Shown piece after piece: positions 13,126-20,690 of a stretch of DNA of 33,001 nucleotides. Each line of letters opens with the position of its first letter. Position 1 is the first letter of the stretch. The DNA comes from a virus. The stretch lies in the IMG/VR virus record IMGVR_UViG_3300011113_000506, positions 1-33,001 of that record; one strand, 5' to 3'. The notes beneath the pieces were generated by a model. It saw only the letters and a program-made list of their open reading frames with translations. It was not told the DNA's origin and made no database searches. Made by a program: the position numbers and the translations under genes.

Positions 13126-13276
13126 GACCCTTAGCCTTCCCTGCTTGACTCAACGCGATAGCAACAGCCTGTTTTTTGGACTTTACGACAGGACCACCTT
13201 TGCCTGAGTGCAGGGTGCCTGCCTTGTATTCGCGCATGACTTTGCTGATTTTCTTTTGTGCCTTGCTCTTTTTCAT
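13112..13276 (-). CDS. DUF6496-like 54-residue basic protein
   Basis: A short gene from ATG 13276 to TAA at 13112, with AAAGGAGAACC upstream. The peptide has KVMREYKAGTLHSGKGGPV followed by KSKKQAVAIALSQAGKAKG, the hallmark of DUF6496 (V..VM.EfK.G.L.SG.g..V..rkQAiAIALseAgk.k), a family found in bacteria and phages without assigned role. Seventeen of 54 residues are Lys or Arg. It overlaps the end of the glycosyltransferase gene by ATGA. Confidence 0.8.
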   Translation of the reverse strand: MKKSKAQKKISKVMREYKAGTLHSGKGGPVVKSKKQAVAIALSQAGKAKGRGKK

Positions 13277-14367
13277 AATGGTTCTCCTTTGACGTTTCCG
13301 CTATCGAACACTACCTGATATACGTTCTCTGGTACGACATACTCCTGCCCTGGGAGGTAGGTGAAGTCTTTGCCGTTGATGCTGCCTGTGACCTTGCGTT
13401 TGACTTGCATCGGCATCATCAGGATGGAGTCCTCCCAGACGGGGTCGGTGAGTATGTTACCGACGGGTAACTTGTCGGCGAGTTGACGGGCGGCGTTATC
13501 CCATGACCAGACTTTCGTTTTGCGGACCCGCAGTTTTGCTGACGCTTTGTAGTTTGCATGATTTGAAAATAGGGTTCTCATAGCCTCGGCAAGGTCGTCG
13601 GGGTCTGACTCGTCCCATAACCCACCGTAAATCGACGGGGACTTTTTATGGGGTATGACGATGGATGCGAGGTCGGCGAACTCTGCTTGCCCAGAGGAGG
13701 CGTTGATGATGGTTGGGATGCCCATAGCCATTGCCTGTAGGGGCATGAGTCCGAATCCTTCGCCGCGGGTCGTGGCTATCCAGCAGTCGGCGTCGTTGAA
13801 GAACTTGACCGTCTCGTCTTGGGTGAACCATTTTCTGTGCATGAACACGTTGTCTGGGAGTTGTAGGTCAGGTACGCCGAACGCCTCAGGGTTCGGTTTG
13901 AGGTGGAGTTCGGCGTCGAGGTCGGCGCGTTTGAACGCCTCCAACACAATGTCCAATCCTTTGCGTAGCCATTGTGAGCCGCCAGCATGGAACCTGAACC
14001 GTGTGTTCTCTGGGCGTGGGGTTGCTTTCCAAACTTTGTGGTCTACCCCTAATGGAACTTTTTTTACTACCTTGTGGTAGCGGGAAAACAGTTCGACGTT
14101 GTGGTCGCACGGGACAAGTATCTGGTCATAGAACCGTATCCAGAGTGCGCCACGCGGATGCAACTCCGTTGATTCCCACATCGTAAAACAAGTTCTGTGC
14201 TGCCCTTTGTAGAACCCTTTGATTTGGTATGGCTGCAACATGTTGACCATTACGTCCGCATGTTCGTGGAGTGTGACGTCGTCGGGGACGTGGTTTACGA
14301 AGTTGTGCCACATCGCACCGTACCCGTATCTCGGGTCGGTGAATCCTTGCCAGGACTGGTAGTTCAA
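13273..14367 (-). CDS. GT4-type glycosyltransferase
   Basis: The 364-residue product starts NYQSWQGFTDPRYGYGAMW, an N-terminus I know from phage glycosyltransferases. The C-terminal GT-B half has FHAGGSQWLRKGLDIVLEAF (126-145), with the donor-binding Arg/Lys, then NDADCWIATTRGEGFGLMP and LQAMAMGIPTI. In the usual E-x7-E motif the first Glu is Glu203, but the second position is Gln211, a conservative change seen in some active enzymes. It likely transfers a sugar to virion protein, host surface or DNA; the substrate cannot be read. The start appears to be TTG 14367, overlapping the upstream stop (TTGA); a later ATG (residue 19) would lose the conserved start. It is embedded among structural genes, which favours a virion or host-surface target. 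Confidence 0.82.
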   Translation of the reverse strand: MNYQSWQGFTDPRYGYGAMWHNFVNHVPDDVTLHEHADVMVNMLQPYQIKGFYKGQHRTCFTMWESTELHPRGALWIRFYDQILVPCDHNVELFSRYHKVVKKVPLGVDHKVWKATPRPENTRFRFHAGGSQWLRKGLDIVLEAFKRADLDAELHLKPNPEAFGVPDLQLPDNVFMHRKWFTQDETVKFFNDADCWIATTRGEGFGLMPLQAMAMGIPTIINASSGQAEFADLASIVIPHKKSPSIYGGLWDESDPDDLAEAMRTLFSNHANYKASAKLRVRKTKVWSWDNAARQLADKLPVGNILTDPVWEDSILMMPMQVKRKVTGSINGKDFTYLPGQEYVVPENVYQVVFDSGNVKGEPL

Positions 14368-14597
14368 TCTGCAATCTTCTCTAGTTTTGCGGAGCCGTCA
14401 ATCTTGGTTGGCTGCCCACCCGTTTTGCGTATCCGCTTGTAGGCATCCAAGTCTTTGTCGAGTGCACGTTCTTTCATGTTGAGTTGGGCAACATTGTGTC
14501 GTGTTGGCATTGCTGAGCCTGACATGCGGACGTGGCTGATGCGGCACGCAAAGCAGCCTTCAACATCCAACGTCGGATGGGTTTCTTGATGTTTCAT
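14364..14597 (-). CDS. Small conserved phage protein with CxxC
   Basis: The 77-residue product starts MKHQETHPTLDVEGCFACRIS, with Cys15/Cys18 and nearby His3, His7 and His22 that could bind a metal. Its second half is helical and basic, with ALDKDLDAYKRIRKTGGQP followed by TKIDGSAKLEK. The KD.dAYKR.R..G.QP..i.GsA.LE pattern recurs in actinobacteriophage proteins of unknown function. It overlaps the glycosyltransferase start. Role unknown. Confidence 0.7.
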   Translation of the reverse strand: MKHQETHPTLDVEGCFACRISHVRMSGSAMPTRHNVAQLNMKERALDKDLDAYKRIRKTGGQPTKIDGSAKLEKIAD

Positions 14598-14603
14598 ATT
14601 CCC

Positions 14604-14888
14604 CTACGAAATGTATGCGCCGTAACCTGCAGCAGTCAGACTAGCAACTTCGTCAGCCGTAACTTCGTTATCCGACCCACCCCAATACACCTTGCGGATG
14701 GTCGTAATGTCGTTCGGTTCGTTCTCCGTATAAGTACCGTTAGTGAGAAGGAATACGTTCCTGCCACGAGGTTCAGCATCGAAGTGTCTGAACAGGTTGT
14801 AGGCGGTGCGTACCTCTTGGGAGTCGAACTCTTTAGGTGGGATACCCAACACCATGAAGTCGTCGGTGGGTGGTCTGAAGGTGCTCAT
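14604..14888 (-). CDS. Stand-alone copy of the C-terminal domain of the repeat protein
   Basis: The 94-residue product contains YNLFRHFD, RGRNVFLLTNGTYTENEPND, then IRKVYWGGSDNEVTADEV and LTAAGYGAYIS. The protein encoded just upstream (14885-16033) ends with the same order: LFRYAEPTYAGVNVYKLTDG, ISKVYWGGSKNFVSTEE, LVAAGYGSYVT. The two genes overlap by ATGA. This domain (LT.G.yTe..p.D...I.KVYWGG....t..E...L.aAGYG.Yi) is common near virion genes of actinobacteriophages. It may be a small capping or attachment domain; function not established. Confidence 0.7.
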   Translation of the reverse strand: MSTFRPPTDDFMVLGIPPKEFDSQEVRTAYNLFRHFDAEPRGRNVFLLTNGTYTENEPNDITTIRKVYWGGSDNEVTADEVASLTAAGYGAYIS

Positions 14889-16033
14889 GTGACGTAACTA
14901 CCGTAGCCTGCGGCAACCAGTTCTTGTTTCTCCTCGGTTGACACGAAGTTCTTGGAGCCACCCCAGTAGACCTTGGAGATGAGGTCGTAGTCGCGTTGCT
15001 CAACTTGGGTGAATGTGCCGTCGGTGAGTTTGTAGACGTTGACGCCTGCGTAGGTGGGTTCGGCGTAACGGAACAAAAGTCCTGCGATGCTGTCATCGAA
15101 ACGGTCCGCTGCCCTAATTTCGGTGGTGCTTGGCGTGTAGAAGATGAACAGTTTGTTGACGGTAATCGTTGAGGTGCCGACACCTGTGGCGGTTCCTGAG
15201 CGTCGGCTGATACGTGCCCCGACACAAACCTGGGTGCCTGCGCCTGCGGCTGTAGCGGTGCGTAGGGCAACCAGGATACGGGTGACTGAGTGCGACCCTG
15301 TTCCCACCGCGGTAGCAGTACGGGGTGCGATATGCAGCCCTGTCGCACCACCCGCAGTGGCACCTTGACCACTCGCCGTGGCGGTACGTGGAAGGAGTTC
15401 GATAGCCGTTGCACTGCTACCACTTGTCCCTGTTGCGCTGGCAGTGCGCAAAATGACATGAACCCCCGTTGCGGCAGATGTGCCCGTCCCTGTCGCTGAT
15501 GCGGTCCTGACGCGAACAGCGATACGTACAGCAGACGAAGCCCCTGTGCCCGCCGCTGATGCGGTGCGAGGCGCAATATGCAACCCGACAGCGTTGCCTG
15601 CCGTAGACCCCTGACCGCTTGCTGTAGCCGACCTTGGAACAATCCGTTCACCGTCAGCGGTTGAACCACTACTCCCAGTGGCGAGTGCCGTACGGCGAGC
15701 AACAAGCACCCTTGTAGTAGATGATGTGCCTGCACCTGACGCTGACCCTGAACGTAGAACTATGCGTAGCCGTGACGCTGAACCTGACCCTGTACCTGTT
15801 GCGGAAGCCTGCCGTTGACGCAAAACAATGCCAGAAGCAGTTGAAGCGCCGCTACCCGAAGCAGAAGCGGTGCGTGAATAAACGGATATCCCGCGAAAGA
15901 AACCTTGCGTCGTCCTAAACGGGGACGCAAAATAGACAACCGTGCGTGGCGCAAAGTTCGGTACCTCAACCTGTTCACGGAAACCAGGGGTGTCCCTGAA
16001 CGGGAAGTTGAACTTGGTGACCCCAGTAGCCAT
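14885..16033 (-). CDS. Repeat-containing structural protein (fibre or decoration)
   Basis: The 382-residue product has an N-terminal segment (1-50) with KFNFPFRDTPGFREQVEVP and TTQGFFRGI. Twelve tandem repeats of about 20-22 residues cover residues 52-297, each based on RTASATGTGTS-A-x-x-hydrophobic. Residues 298-382 form the KVYWGG/AGYG-Y domain described for the next gene. Regular Thr/Ser/Gly/Ala repeats with a hydrophobic end suggest a β-helical or fibrous shaft, with the last domain as a tip or anchor. It follows a head-fibre-like gene and precedes a glycosyltransferase, so surface decoration of the virion is plausible. No enzyme motif seen. Confidence 0.7.
   Translation of the reverse strand: MATGVTKFNFPFRDTPGFREQVEVPNFAPRTVVYFASPFRTTQGFFRGISVYSRTASASGSGASTASGIVLRQRQASATGTGSGSASRLRIVLRSGSASGAGTSSTTRVLVARRTALATGSSGSTADGERIVPRSATASGQGSTAGNAVGLHIAPRTASAAGTGASSAVRIAVRVRTASATGTGTSAATGVHVILRTASATGTSGSSATAIELLPRTATASGQGATAGGATGLHIAPRTATAVGTGSHSVTRILVALRTATAAGAGTQVCVGARISRRSGTATGVGTSTITVNKLFIFYTPSTTEIRAADRFDDSIAGLLFRYAEPTYAGVNVYKLTDGTFTQVEQRDYDLISKVYWGGSKNFVSTEEKQELVAAGYGSYVT
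15143..15880 (-). repeat. Twelve tandem ~21-residue coding repeats
   Basis: These bases encode residues 52-297 of the repeat protein. Repeat starts fall at about residues 52, 72, 94, 113, 133, 155, 175, 195, 215, 237, 257 and 277. Repeats 4-6 match repeats 8-10 best (for example PRSATASGQGSTAG and PRTATASGQGATAG, each followed by GLHIAPRTA), giving a higher-order period of 82 codons. Confidence 0.8.
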
Positions 16034-16048
16034 CTGGCTACCTCACCC

Positions 16049-16417
16049 TTAGTCGAGGGTCAGAGTCAGCGAAGTGATTTGGAAAGTGTCGCCAGCAGTG
16101 ACAGCAGCCGAGGACGACAACGCGCCCTTCCACAACGGGTTGCCACCAGTCGGACCAGCACCATCCCACAAAGACCAGTGACTATAAGTTTCCGTAGCAG
16201 CAACATTCGTCCACTCCAAAGTGGCAGACGAAGCAAGCGAACCACCAGAAGCAGCACTCCACGTCACAGCCTTGCGGCTCGTTTCGGTTGCAGCATTGCT
16301 CGTAGCATCCTCACCTGGGTCCCCAGTGTGCAACTTGACGTACGCCGTAGTAACGGCGAACGACTGATTGCGGAGAGTATCCAACAACTTGTTTTCTGCG
16401 TAGTTTGTAATCGACAT
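16049..16417 (-). CDS. Head-fibre/decoration-like phage protein
   Basis: The 122-residue product starts MSITNYAENKLLDTLRNQSF. It contains AYVKLHTGDPGEDATSNAAT, SRKAVTWSAASGG, YSHWSLWDGAGPTGGNPLW and AAVTAGDTFQITSLTLTLD. The order YAEN.lLd..., v.LHtgDPGe.gt.n, R.a.tw.aas.g, hwsLwd..t.Gn.l..g.l.....v..GDt..i..l.l..d is a very common phage structural family close to capsid genes (Gp80-like head fibre as I recall). It is the first gene after the hairpin behind the major capsid gene. A capsid-surface or neck location is likely. Confidence 0.72.
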   Translation of the reverse strand: MSITNYAENKLLDTLRNQSFAVTTAYVKLHTGDPGEDATSNAATETSRKAVTWSAASGGSLASSATLEWTNVAATETYSHWSLWDGAGPTGGNPLWKGALSSSAAVTAGDTFQITSLTLTLD

Positions 16418-16446
16418 CAGTTACCTCGCACGAAAGGATAGCAGAA

Positions 16447-16486
16447 GTAAGGGGGCAGGGCAGGGGAGGAAACCCCGCCCCCTTAC
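16447..16486 (-). terminator. Strong GC hairpin behind the major capsid gene
   Basis: GTAAGGGGGC (16447-16456) pairs perfectly with GCCCCCTTAC (16477-16486), and an inner GGGG/CCCC pair (16463-16466 with 16473-16476) extends it past a bulge. It lies in the 93-base gap after the capsid stop. There is no clear T-run on the minus strand after it, so it may be a leaky terminator, an RNA-stability element or a processing site. Confidence 0.6.
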
Positions 16487-16510
16487 CATTTCTGTTGAAC
16501 TAACTGTTAG

Positions 16511-17473
16511 TTAGTTTGCGCCGAGCGACGAGGACGACTCAATGCGACGCAGTGAAGCCTCGCGGAATCGTGCGTAGCCGCCGAGCCAGTACCAGCCGAC
16601 AGGCTGGAAGCGCTGGAGCACGTCAACCACTGGACCGCGCACAACGCGTGGGAACGCGCCGTTTCCGTCCACGATTGAGTGTGCCTTGGCAAGCGCCTGA
16701 CGACCAGCGATGTGGGTGCAGTACGCATCCACGGTGCCCGTCGAGCCTGAGCCGTTCGAGGCGTTCTCGAAAATCTTCGCGCGTGGCGTCTCAATGAAAC
16801 GCACACCTTCGAAGGCTCCGACTTCGCCGTTGTAGATACCTGCTGGGTCGCTGTACACGTGCGGGTCACGCCACGAAGCAACACCAGTCTCCTTGCGGAG
16901 GTCGTACGACACGTCAGGGTGAATGTAACCCATGTACATGCCGTTGAACGAAACGGCGTTTGCCTTGCGGAGAGCAGCAACAACGCGACGAACGTCGTTC
17001 GCCTCGATGATGTCGCTTGCCGTGATGGTCGTGCGCGAGGATGGGGTGGTGGTTCCGCCACCGCCATACACGACGTTGGTGCCAGCGGCGAGAACGTCAC
17101 GGATGACGCCGTCGATGGAGATACCAGCGTTGTAGCCGACGAGGTTGGCTGCAGCAGCGTCAACGTCGAGGAACGACGTGCCGCGCAACTTGGCGGTCGT
17201 GTTCACGGCGTTGCCGTACTCTTCCAACGTCACTTCCACCTGGCTGTCGCCCATCACCACTGGGGTGACGTCGGTGTCCTCGGTGAGGGTGCTGGTCTTT
17301 TCGGTCAGGTCGTTGAAAATGGTGAACTTCACCGACGAACCTGGCATTGCTTGTGCGACTGGCATCACGTCTGCAACCGCGTCGAACAAAAGTTCGCTGC
17401 GGAGTGCGAAGTACGCAATCCTGTCAAATGCAACCTGGTCTGTGAGCAGGCTGCTCTGTTGTGTCTTGGACAT
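16511..17473 (-). CDS. Major capsid protein (N4-gp56-like, HK97 fold)
   Basis: The 320-residue product contains the features I associate with N4-gp56-type major capsid proteins: PGSSVKFTIFNDLTEKTSTL (44-63), a long spine-helix region with AAANLVGYNAGISIDGVIRD, then MYMGYIHPDVSYDLRKETG, followed by WRDPHVY and GIYNGEVGAFEGVRFIETPRA. The last 60 residues include VLQRFQPVGWYWLGGYARFRE. About 320 residues fits this family. It lies directly after the scaffold gene, is flanked by a short hairpin upstream and a strong hairpin downstream, and starts at ATG 17473 with AGG just before it. Confidence 0.88.
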   Translation of the reverse strand: MSKTQQSSLLTDQVAFDRIAYFALRSELLFDAVADVMPVAQAMPGSSVKFTIFNDLTEKTSTLTEDTDVTPVVMGDSQVEVTLEEYGNAVNTTAKLRGTSFLDVDAAAANLVGYNAGISIDGVIRDVLAAGTNVVYGGGGTTTPSSRTTITASDIIEANDVRRVVAALRKANAVSFNGMYMGYIHPDVSYDLRKETGVASWRDPHVYSDPAGIYNGEVGAFEGVRFIETPRAKIFENASNGSGSTGTVDAYCTHIAGRQALAKAHSIVDGNGAFPRVVRGPVVDVLQRFQPVGWYWLGGYARFREASLRRIESSSSLGAN

Positions 17474-17489
17474 TACCTGTTATTTCTTT

Positions 17490-17507
17490 CTCCCGACAGG
17501 ACGGGAG
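17490..17507 (-). promoter_or_regulatory. Short hairpin between scaffold and capsid genes
   Basis: CTCCCG (17490-17495) and CGGGAG (17502-17507) form a 6-base stem with a 6-base loop in the intergenic leader of the capsid gene, about 17 bases before its start. It could set the scaffold-to-capsid ratio through mRNA processing or protection. Only the inverted repeat itself is visible. Confidence 0.4.
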
Positions 17508-17516
17508 TCCAGCGGG

Positions 17517-17969
17517 CTAGAGGTTTTCTGCTTCTTGTCTTGCTTGAGCCAAAATCTGCATGACCTCTTGCTCGTTACGAGCCTGGTTCAACTTGGTATT
17601 CCAGTCGACAACGGGTTCGCTTGTCTCACCAGCGCGTTGAGCCTTCGTAATACGGCTCCACGCATCGGCTTCAGATTTTGCTTGCGCGTTCTCTGCAGCC
17701 TTCGCAATGAGTTGGGCTTCTTCCGCCGCTGACCTAATCGCCTCAGGGGAGATTTCACCGTCGTAACCTTTTACGAAATACTTAGCCATCGGGTTATCCA
17801 TTGGGATGCCCGCTTTCATAAACGCGTTTTCGCGTCTAATGGCGTCCGCTTCCGCTAGTGCCTGCTCTTTAGCCTTCAACTCTTTTTCGAGTTGACGCAT
17901 CCGTGCCCGCACTGGGTCTTTCGGTGCCTCGTCGCCAGTTTCGTCTTCGAACTCGTGGACGTTGGACAT
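17517..17969 (-). CDS. Capsid scaffolding protein
   Basis: The 150-residue product is acidic at the N-terminus (EFEDETGDEAPKD), then strongly helical and coiled-coil-like (MRQLEKELKAKEQALAEADA, IRSAAEEAQLIAKAAENAQA), with a C-terminal helical tail (NEQEVMQILAQARQEAENL). This composition and its place directly before the major capsid gene are typical of phage scaffolds, which guide capsid assembly and are later lost. ATG 17969 has AAAGGAG 7 bases upstream. The segment AFMKAGIPMDNPMAKYFVKG also recurs in scaffold-type proteins of environmental phages. No protease is fused. Confidence 0.8.
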   Translation of the reverse strand: MSNVHEFEDETGDEAPKDPVRARMRQLEKELKAKEQALAEADAIRRENAFMKAGIPMDNPMAKYFVKGYDGEISPEAIRSAAEEAQLIAKAAENAQAKSEADAWSRITKAQRAGETSEPVVDWNTKLNQARNEQEVMQILAQARQEAENL

Positions 17970-17988
17970 TGGCTCACTCCTTTACCCA

Positions 17989-18011
17989 CACCAGGTTGGA
18001 GGTTCCTGGTG
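17989..18011 (-). promoter_or_regulatory. Leader hairpin before the scaffold gene
   Basis: CACCAGG (17989-17995) and CCTGGTG (18005-18011) form a perfect 7-base inverted repeat around a 9-base loop, between the candidate promoter and the ribosome binding site of the scaffold gene. It would lie in the 5' leader of the capsid transcript. There is no T-run, so a stability element is more likely than a terminator. Confidence 0.4.
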
Positions 18012-18036
18012 GCTGTTGTCGTTATTGACAGAACTC

Positions 18037-18067
18037 ACTGTAGCACACGTTTACGTGCGCATGTCAA
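18037..18067 (-). promoter_or_regulatory. Candidate promoter for scaffold and capsid genes
   Basis: On the minus strand a perfect TTGACA (18062-18067) lies 19 bases before TACAGT (18037-18042), which is preceded by TG one base away (TGCTACAGT, extended -10). The spacer holds an imperfect palindrome (GCACGT-AA-ACGTGTGC). The spacing is long, but the extended -10 can compensate. The 103-base gap here is one of the few clear intergenic regions in the operon, which supports a real promoter. The core GTGCTACNNT recurs near 32239 and 5231. Confidence 0.6.
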
Positions 18068-18072
18068 GTACC

Positions 18073-19167
18073 CTATTGTGCGGTACCGACACCTGTTTCT
18101 ACGGTGCCTGATGTTGCACCTGTGGTGCGGGCGAATTGTCCGCCAGCCTGGAACTCTCCGACGCGTTGTGCACGGCGACGCTCCAACTCCTGTTGTGCTT
18201 GGATGTTGTACCCGAACGCGGCACCAATCTTTTCTTGTTCGGTAAGAGCCTTTTCGCCACCCATCTCCTGATATAAGCCAGCCAACTGACCGACCCGCTC
18301 AAAGACCCCTTGGGCTTGTTCTGGGGTATAGCCGCGGGCAACTAACTGTTCAGCGGTCTGAGCCTGGATTGGTAGTCCGCCTTGTTCTGCGGCTCGGGCA
18401 CCGATACGGGCAGCCTGAACCTGACGCTCCAATACCTGCGCACCCTTATTCGGGTCAATGAAGTAGGCAGCCAACGCAGTTTCGCTGTTGCCTACCTCAG
18501 GGTAGAACTGGCGCAGGGTGGCTAGAACTTGCGGGTCGGCGTCACGAACCTTTACGAAACCTTCTTGGATGCGTCCCTGGAACTCGGCTGGGGAAACGTC
18601 ACCTTCGATGAGGGCGGCGAAGTCGTCTGGGGAGTCATAGAACTCTGTCGGCAAACCGTTGCTGCGAAGCACGGTTGCGTACTGCTGTTCCAAACCGATG
18701 TAGGTGGCGGGGTCAAGTTCGGGTAAACCGTTGGCTGCGCGGCGAGTGTTGGCTTTGAAACGGGTCTTGAACTGTGTGGTTTCACGAAGATTGAACAAGA
18801 TGGCATCGGAGTCCTCAACACCTTGGGCGAGCAGTCCGCGGATGTTGGCTTCTAGCCCGCCGAGTCCAGCACGCTGCAAGAATCCCGCAACGATACCGAA
18901 CGCGTTTTCGCGGCGCTGACTTACGGCAGCACGTTCCGCTGCCTGCAATGCCTCAAACTCTGCTTGGCGTTGTTCGCGGTCAAGACGAGCGATGCGTGCT
19001 TCCTCGGTTTCTGTTGGTGCGACAGGCGAGACAGGTTGAGGGGGTTCCTGCCCACCAAAGGTGCGACGGAACTCTGCCATCTGCTCAGGCGAGAGATTTG
19101 CCATTGCTTCCTCAATGCTTCTGCTCAATTCGGGAAGGTCAATGGGACCAAGTGGGACGTTACTCAT
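18073..19167 (-). CDS. Unknown virion-region protein, candidate internal virion protein (364 aa)
   Basis: The 364-residue product is largely helical and rich in Ala, Gln and Glu, with SRSIEEAMANLSPEQMAEFR near the start, then LAAYFIDPNKGAQVLERQVQ, a segment RGYTPEQAQGVFERVGQLAG, then GAAFGYNIQAQQELERRRAQ, and a disordered end (GATSGTVETGVGTAQ). The 'DP.kga..LE.qv.aA.ig..a...G' block resembles proteins between portal and capsid genes of environmental podovirus-like phages, but I cannot name a family. It overlaps the end of the 508-residue gene by ATGA. An ejection role is inferred from size, helical content and context only. Confidence 0.6.
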   Translation of the reverse strand: MSNVPLGPIDLPELSRSIEEAMANLSPEQMAEFRRTFGGQEPPQPVSPVAPTETEEARIARLDREQRQAEFEALQAAERAAVSQRRENAFGIVAGFLQRAGLGGLEANIRGLLAQGVEDSDAILFNLRETTQFKTRFKANTRRAANGLPELDPATYIGLEQQYATVLRSNGLPTEFYDSPDDFAALIEGDVSPAEFQGRIQEGFVKVRDADPQVLATLRQFYPEVGNSETALAAYFIDPNKGAQVLERQVQAARIGARAAEQGGLPIQAQTAEQLVARGYTPEQAQGVFERVGQLAGLYQEMGGEKALTEQEKIGAAFGYNIQAQQELERRRAQRVGEFQAGGQFARTTGATSGTVETGVGTAQ

Positions 19168-20690
19168 GCTCTAAACCCGAACGCTTTCTCCAAATCCATC
19201 ACCAGATTAGTCGCCTTCTGTTTGGCTTCGGAGGTGAACTGCCAACCGTAACGCTCATCAGATTTCAACGTCGTTACCCAATCGGTCAACGACATCGGCT
19301 CTTTCATCATCAACGCTGACGCGAACTCTGTCGGCTTGCCAGTTGAATCAACCAACTCCACCTGGTCAGGGGTCTTTTCCAACACGCTTGCGGCAATCTG
19401 CTTGTACGGCTGGAAGATGGTTTCAACGGAGATGCCACGGTCCAGCAGGTCAGCGAACGGTTTGTAGGACACCTTGGCGATGTCACGCAGATTGTTGCGG
19501 AGCATGTCTTCGGTCATCACGACACCGCTGGCGGGGTCAACCTCACCCGCGAGGATGCGGGCAATCGTCTGGTCGTCAGCCTGCTGACCATACGCACGAT
19601 AGATAGCACGAACACGGGCAACATCCTCACCGCCCAACGCAGTCTTAGCAGCAACGGATTCACCGAACGCAGGCTGGGCTGCTCCACGTTTGAACGCGGC
19701 ACGATAAACAAGGCGACCAAGTTCCACGGCGTCTGACTGGTTGCGTGCGGCAGTTGTGGCAACTTCTTCCAATGTCGCCGCGTCGAACTGGATTTCGCCG
19801 TATTCGCTTTGAATCTTGCGAACTTGCGCCTGAATCAAATCACGTTTTGTGCCAGGGTCAGAAACGTCAAACTTTTCTTGGTTCGCGTCCGCGTTGAGTG
19901 CATACGGAGTTTTCTTGAACTCTCGGAGGAACTCCTTTTGTCCTTCGTCGGACTTGAACCAGCCCTGCTCAACGGCTTTGCGCAACAGTTCGGGAACACC
20001 CTCGTATTTAGGGTCAAGAAGGTATGCGTATTCGCCAGCCTGTTCAGCGACAAGCGTTTCCCAGTTCGCTTGCGGTTTCTTGCCAGCCTTCAAATCCTCA
20101 CGAATCTTCTTACGGTTCGCAGGCGTGTCAGGCAAACCTGACGCAGCAAGAGCGGCATCGACATCCGCTTTTTTGACTGTTACGGTTTCAGCCCTAGCAC
20201 CAGTACCACCAGCAGGGGCGGGTGGTGGAGTGCCTTGGAATCCAGCGATTTCGGCAGCAACATCAGGTGCCGCACCGCGTTGACCGCCAACCGTTGCTGC
20301 TTCACGTTGGGCGGTAGCAGTTGGGAACGGTGCACGGGTCGTCAATGCGTCAAGACGGGTTTGGGAATCAGCCAATTTTTGTTCGGCGTCAGCAAGCGCT
20401 TGTTCCGAGATTCGCCCTCTCTGGAAACGATTCCTTTCCGTGCGCAAGTTTTGAGTATAAAAGTCAACGTTTTCTTGCGCTTGGGCAATCTGGTTACGAA
20501 GACTTGTTTGCGCTGTCGATATCTCTTGTTGACGGGCAACCTCAGCGTCACGACGTTTCTTCAATTCGGGAATGAGTTCGTCACGCAACTCTTTCAGCGT
20601 GTAACTTTGCCCTTCAAACTCGTACGGTCCTTTGAACTTCGGGTCATTGAGGGCGTCTTCCGCCATCTTCAGGTCATTCGCTGCAGCCAT
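19164..20690 (-). CDS. Unknown virion-region protein, candidate internal virion protein (508 aa)
   Basis: The 508-residue product starts with a charged coiled-coil region (about 1-125: LRDELIPELKKRRDAEVARQ, then QNLRTERNRFQRGRISEQAL). A Gly/Ala/Pro-rich linker (about 125-170) follows, and then a long helical domain with YEGVPELLRKAVEQGWFKS, VRAIYRAYGQQADDQTIARI, PASGVVMTEDMLRNN and LTDWVTTLKSDERYGWQFT. No enzymatic motif is visible. ATG 20690 shares one base with the stop of the 262-residue gene. A coiled coil plus a large helical body between portal and scaffold genes is what one sees in internal core proteins, but this is not proof. No family recognised. Confidence 0.6.
   Translation of the reverse strand: MAAANDLKMAEDALNDPKFKGPYEFEGQSYTLKELRDELIPELKKRRDAEVARQQEISTAQTSLRNQIAQAQENVDFYTQNLRTERNRFQRGRISEQALADAEQKLADSQTRLDALTTRAPFPTATAQREAATVGGQRGAAPDVAAEIAGFQGTPPPAPAGGTGARAETVTVKKADVDAALAASGLPDTPANRKKIREDLKAGKKPQANWETLVAEQAGEYAYLLDPKYEGVPELLRKAVEQGWFKSDEGQKEFLREFKKTPYALNADANQEKFDVSDPGTKRDLIQAQVRKIQSEYGEIQFDAATLEEVATTAARNQSDAVELGRLVYRAAFKRGAAQPAFGESVAAKTALGGEDVARVRAIYRAYGQQADDQTIARILAGEVDPASGVVMTEDMLRNNLRDIAKVSYKPFADLLDRGISVETIFQPYKQIAASVLEKTPDQVELVDSTGKPTEFASALMMKEPMSLTDWVTTLKSDERYGWQFTSEAKQKATNLVMDLEKAFGFRA

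Noticed and set aside
14833-15735. Minus-strand 300-codon frame inside the repeat protein gene
   Set aside because: It is an off-frame reading of tandem repeats with no independent support; the 14885-16033 frame has motifs and coupled starts.
18025-18053. Plus-strand TTGACA as a rightward promoter
   Set aside because: No TANNNT at 16-19 bases downstream and no rightward gene follows; the minus-strand promoter fits better.
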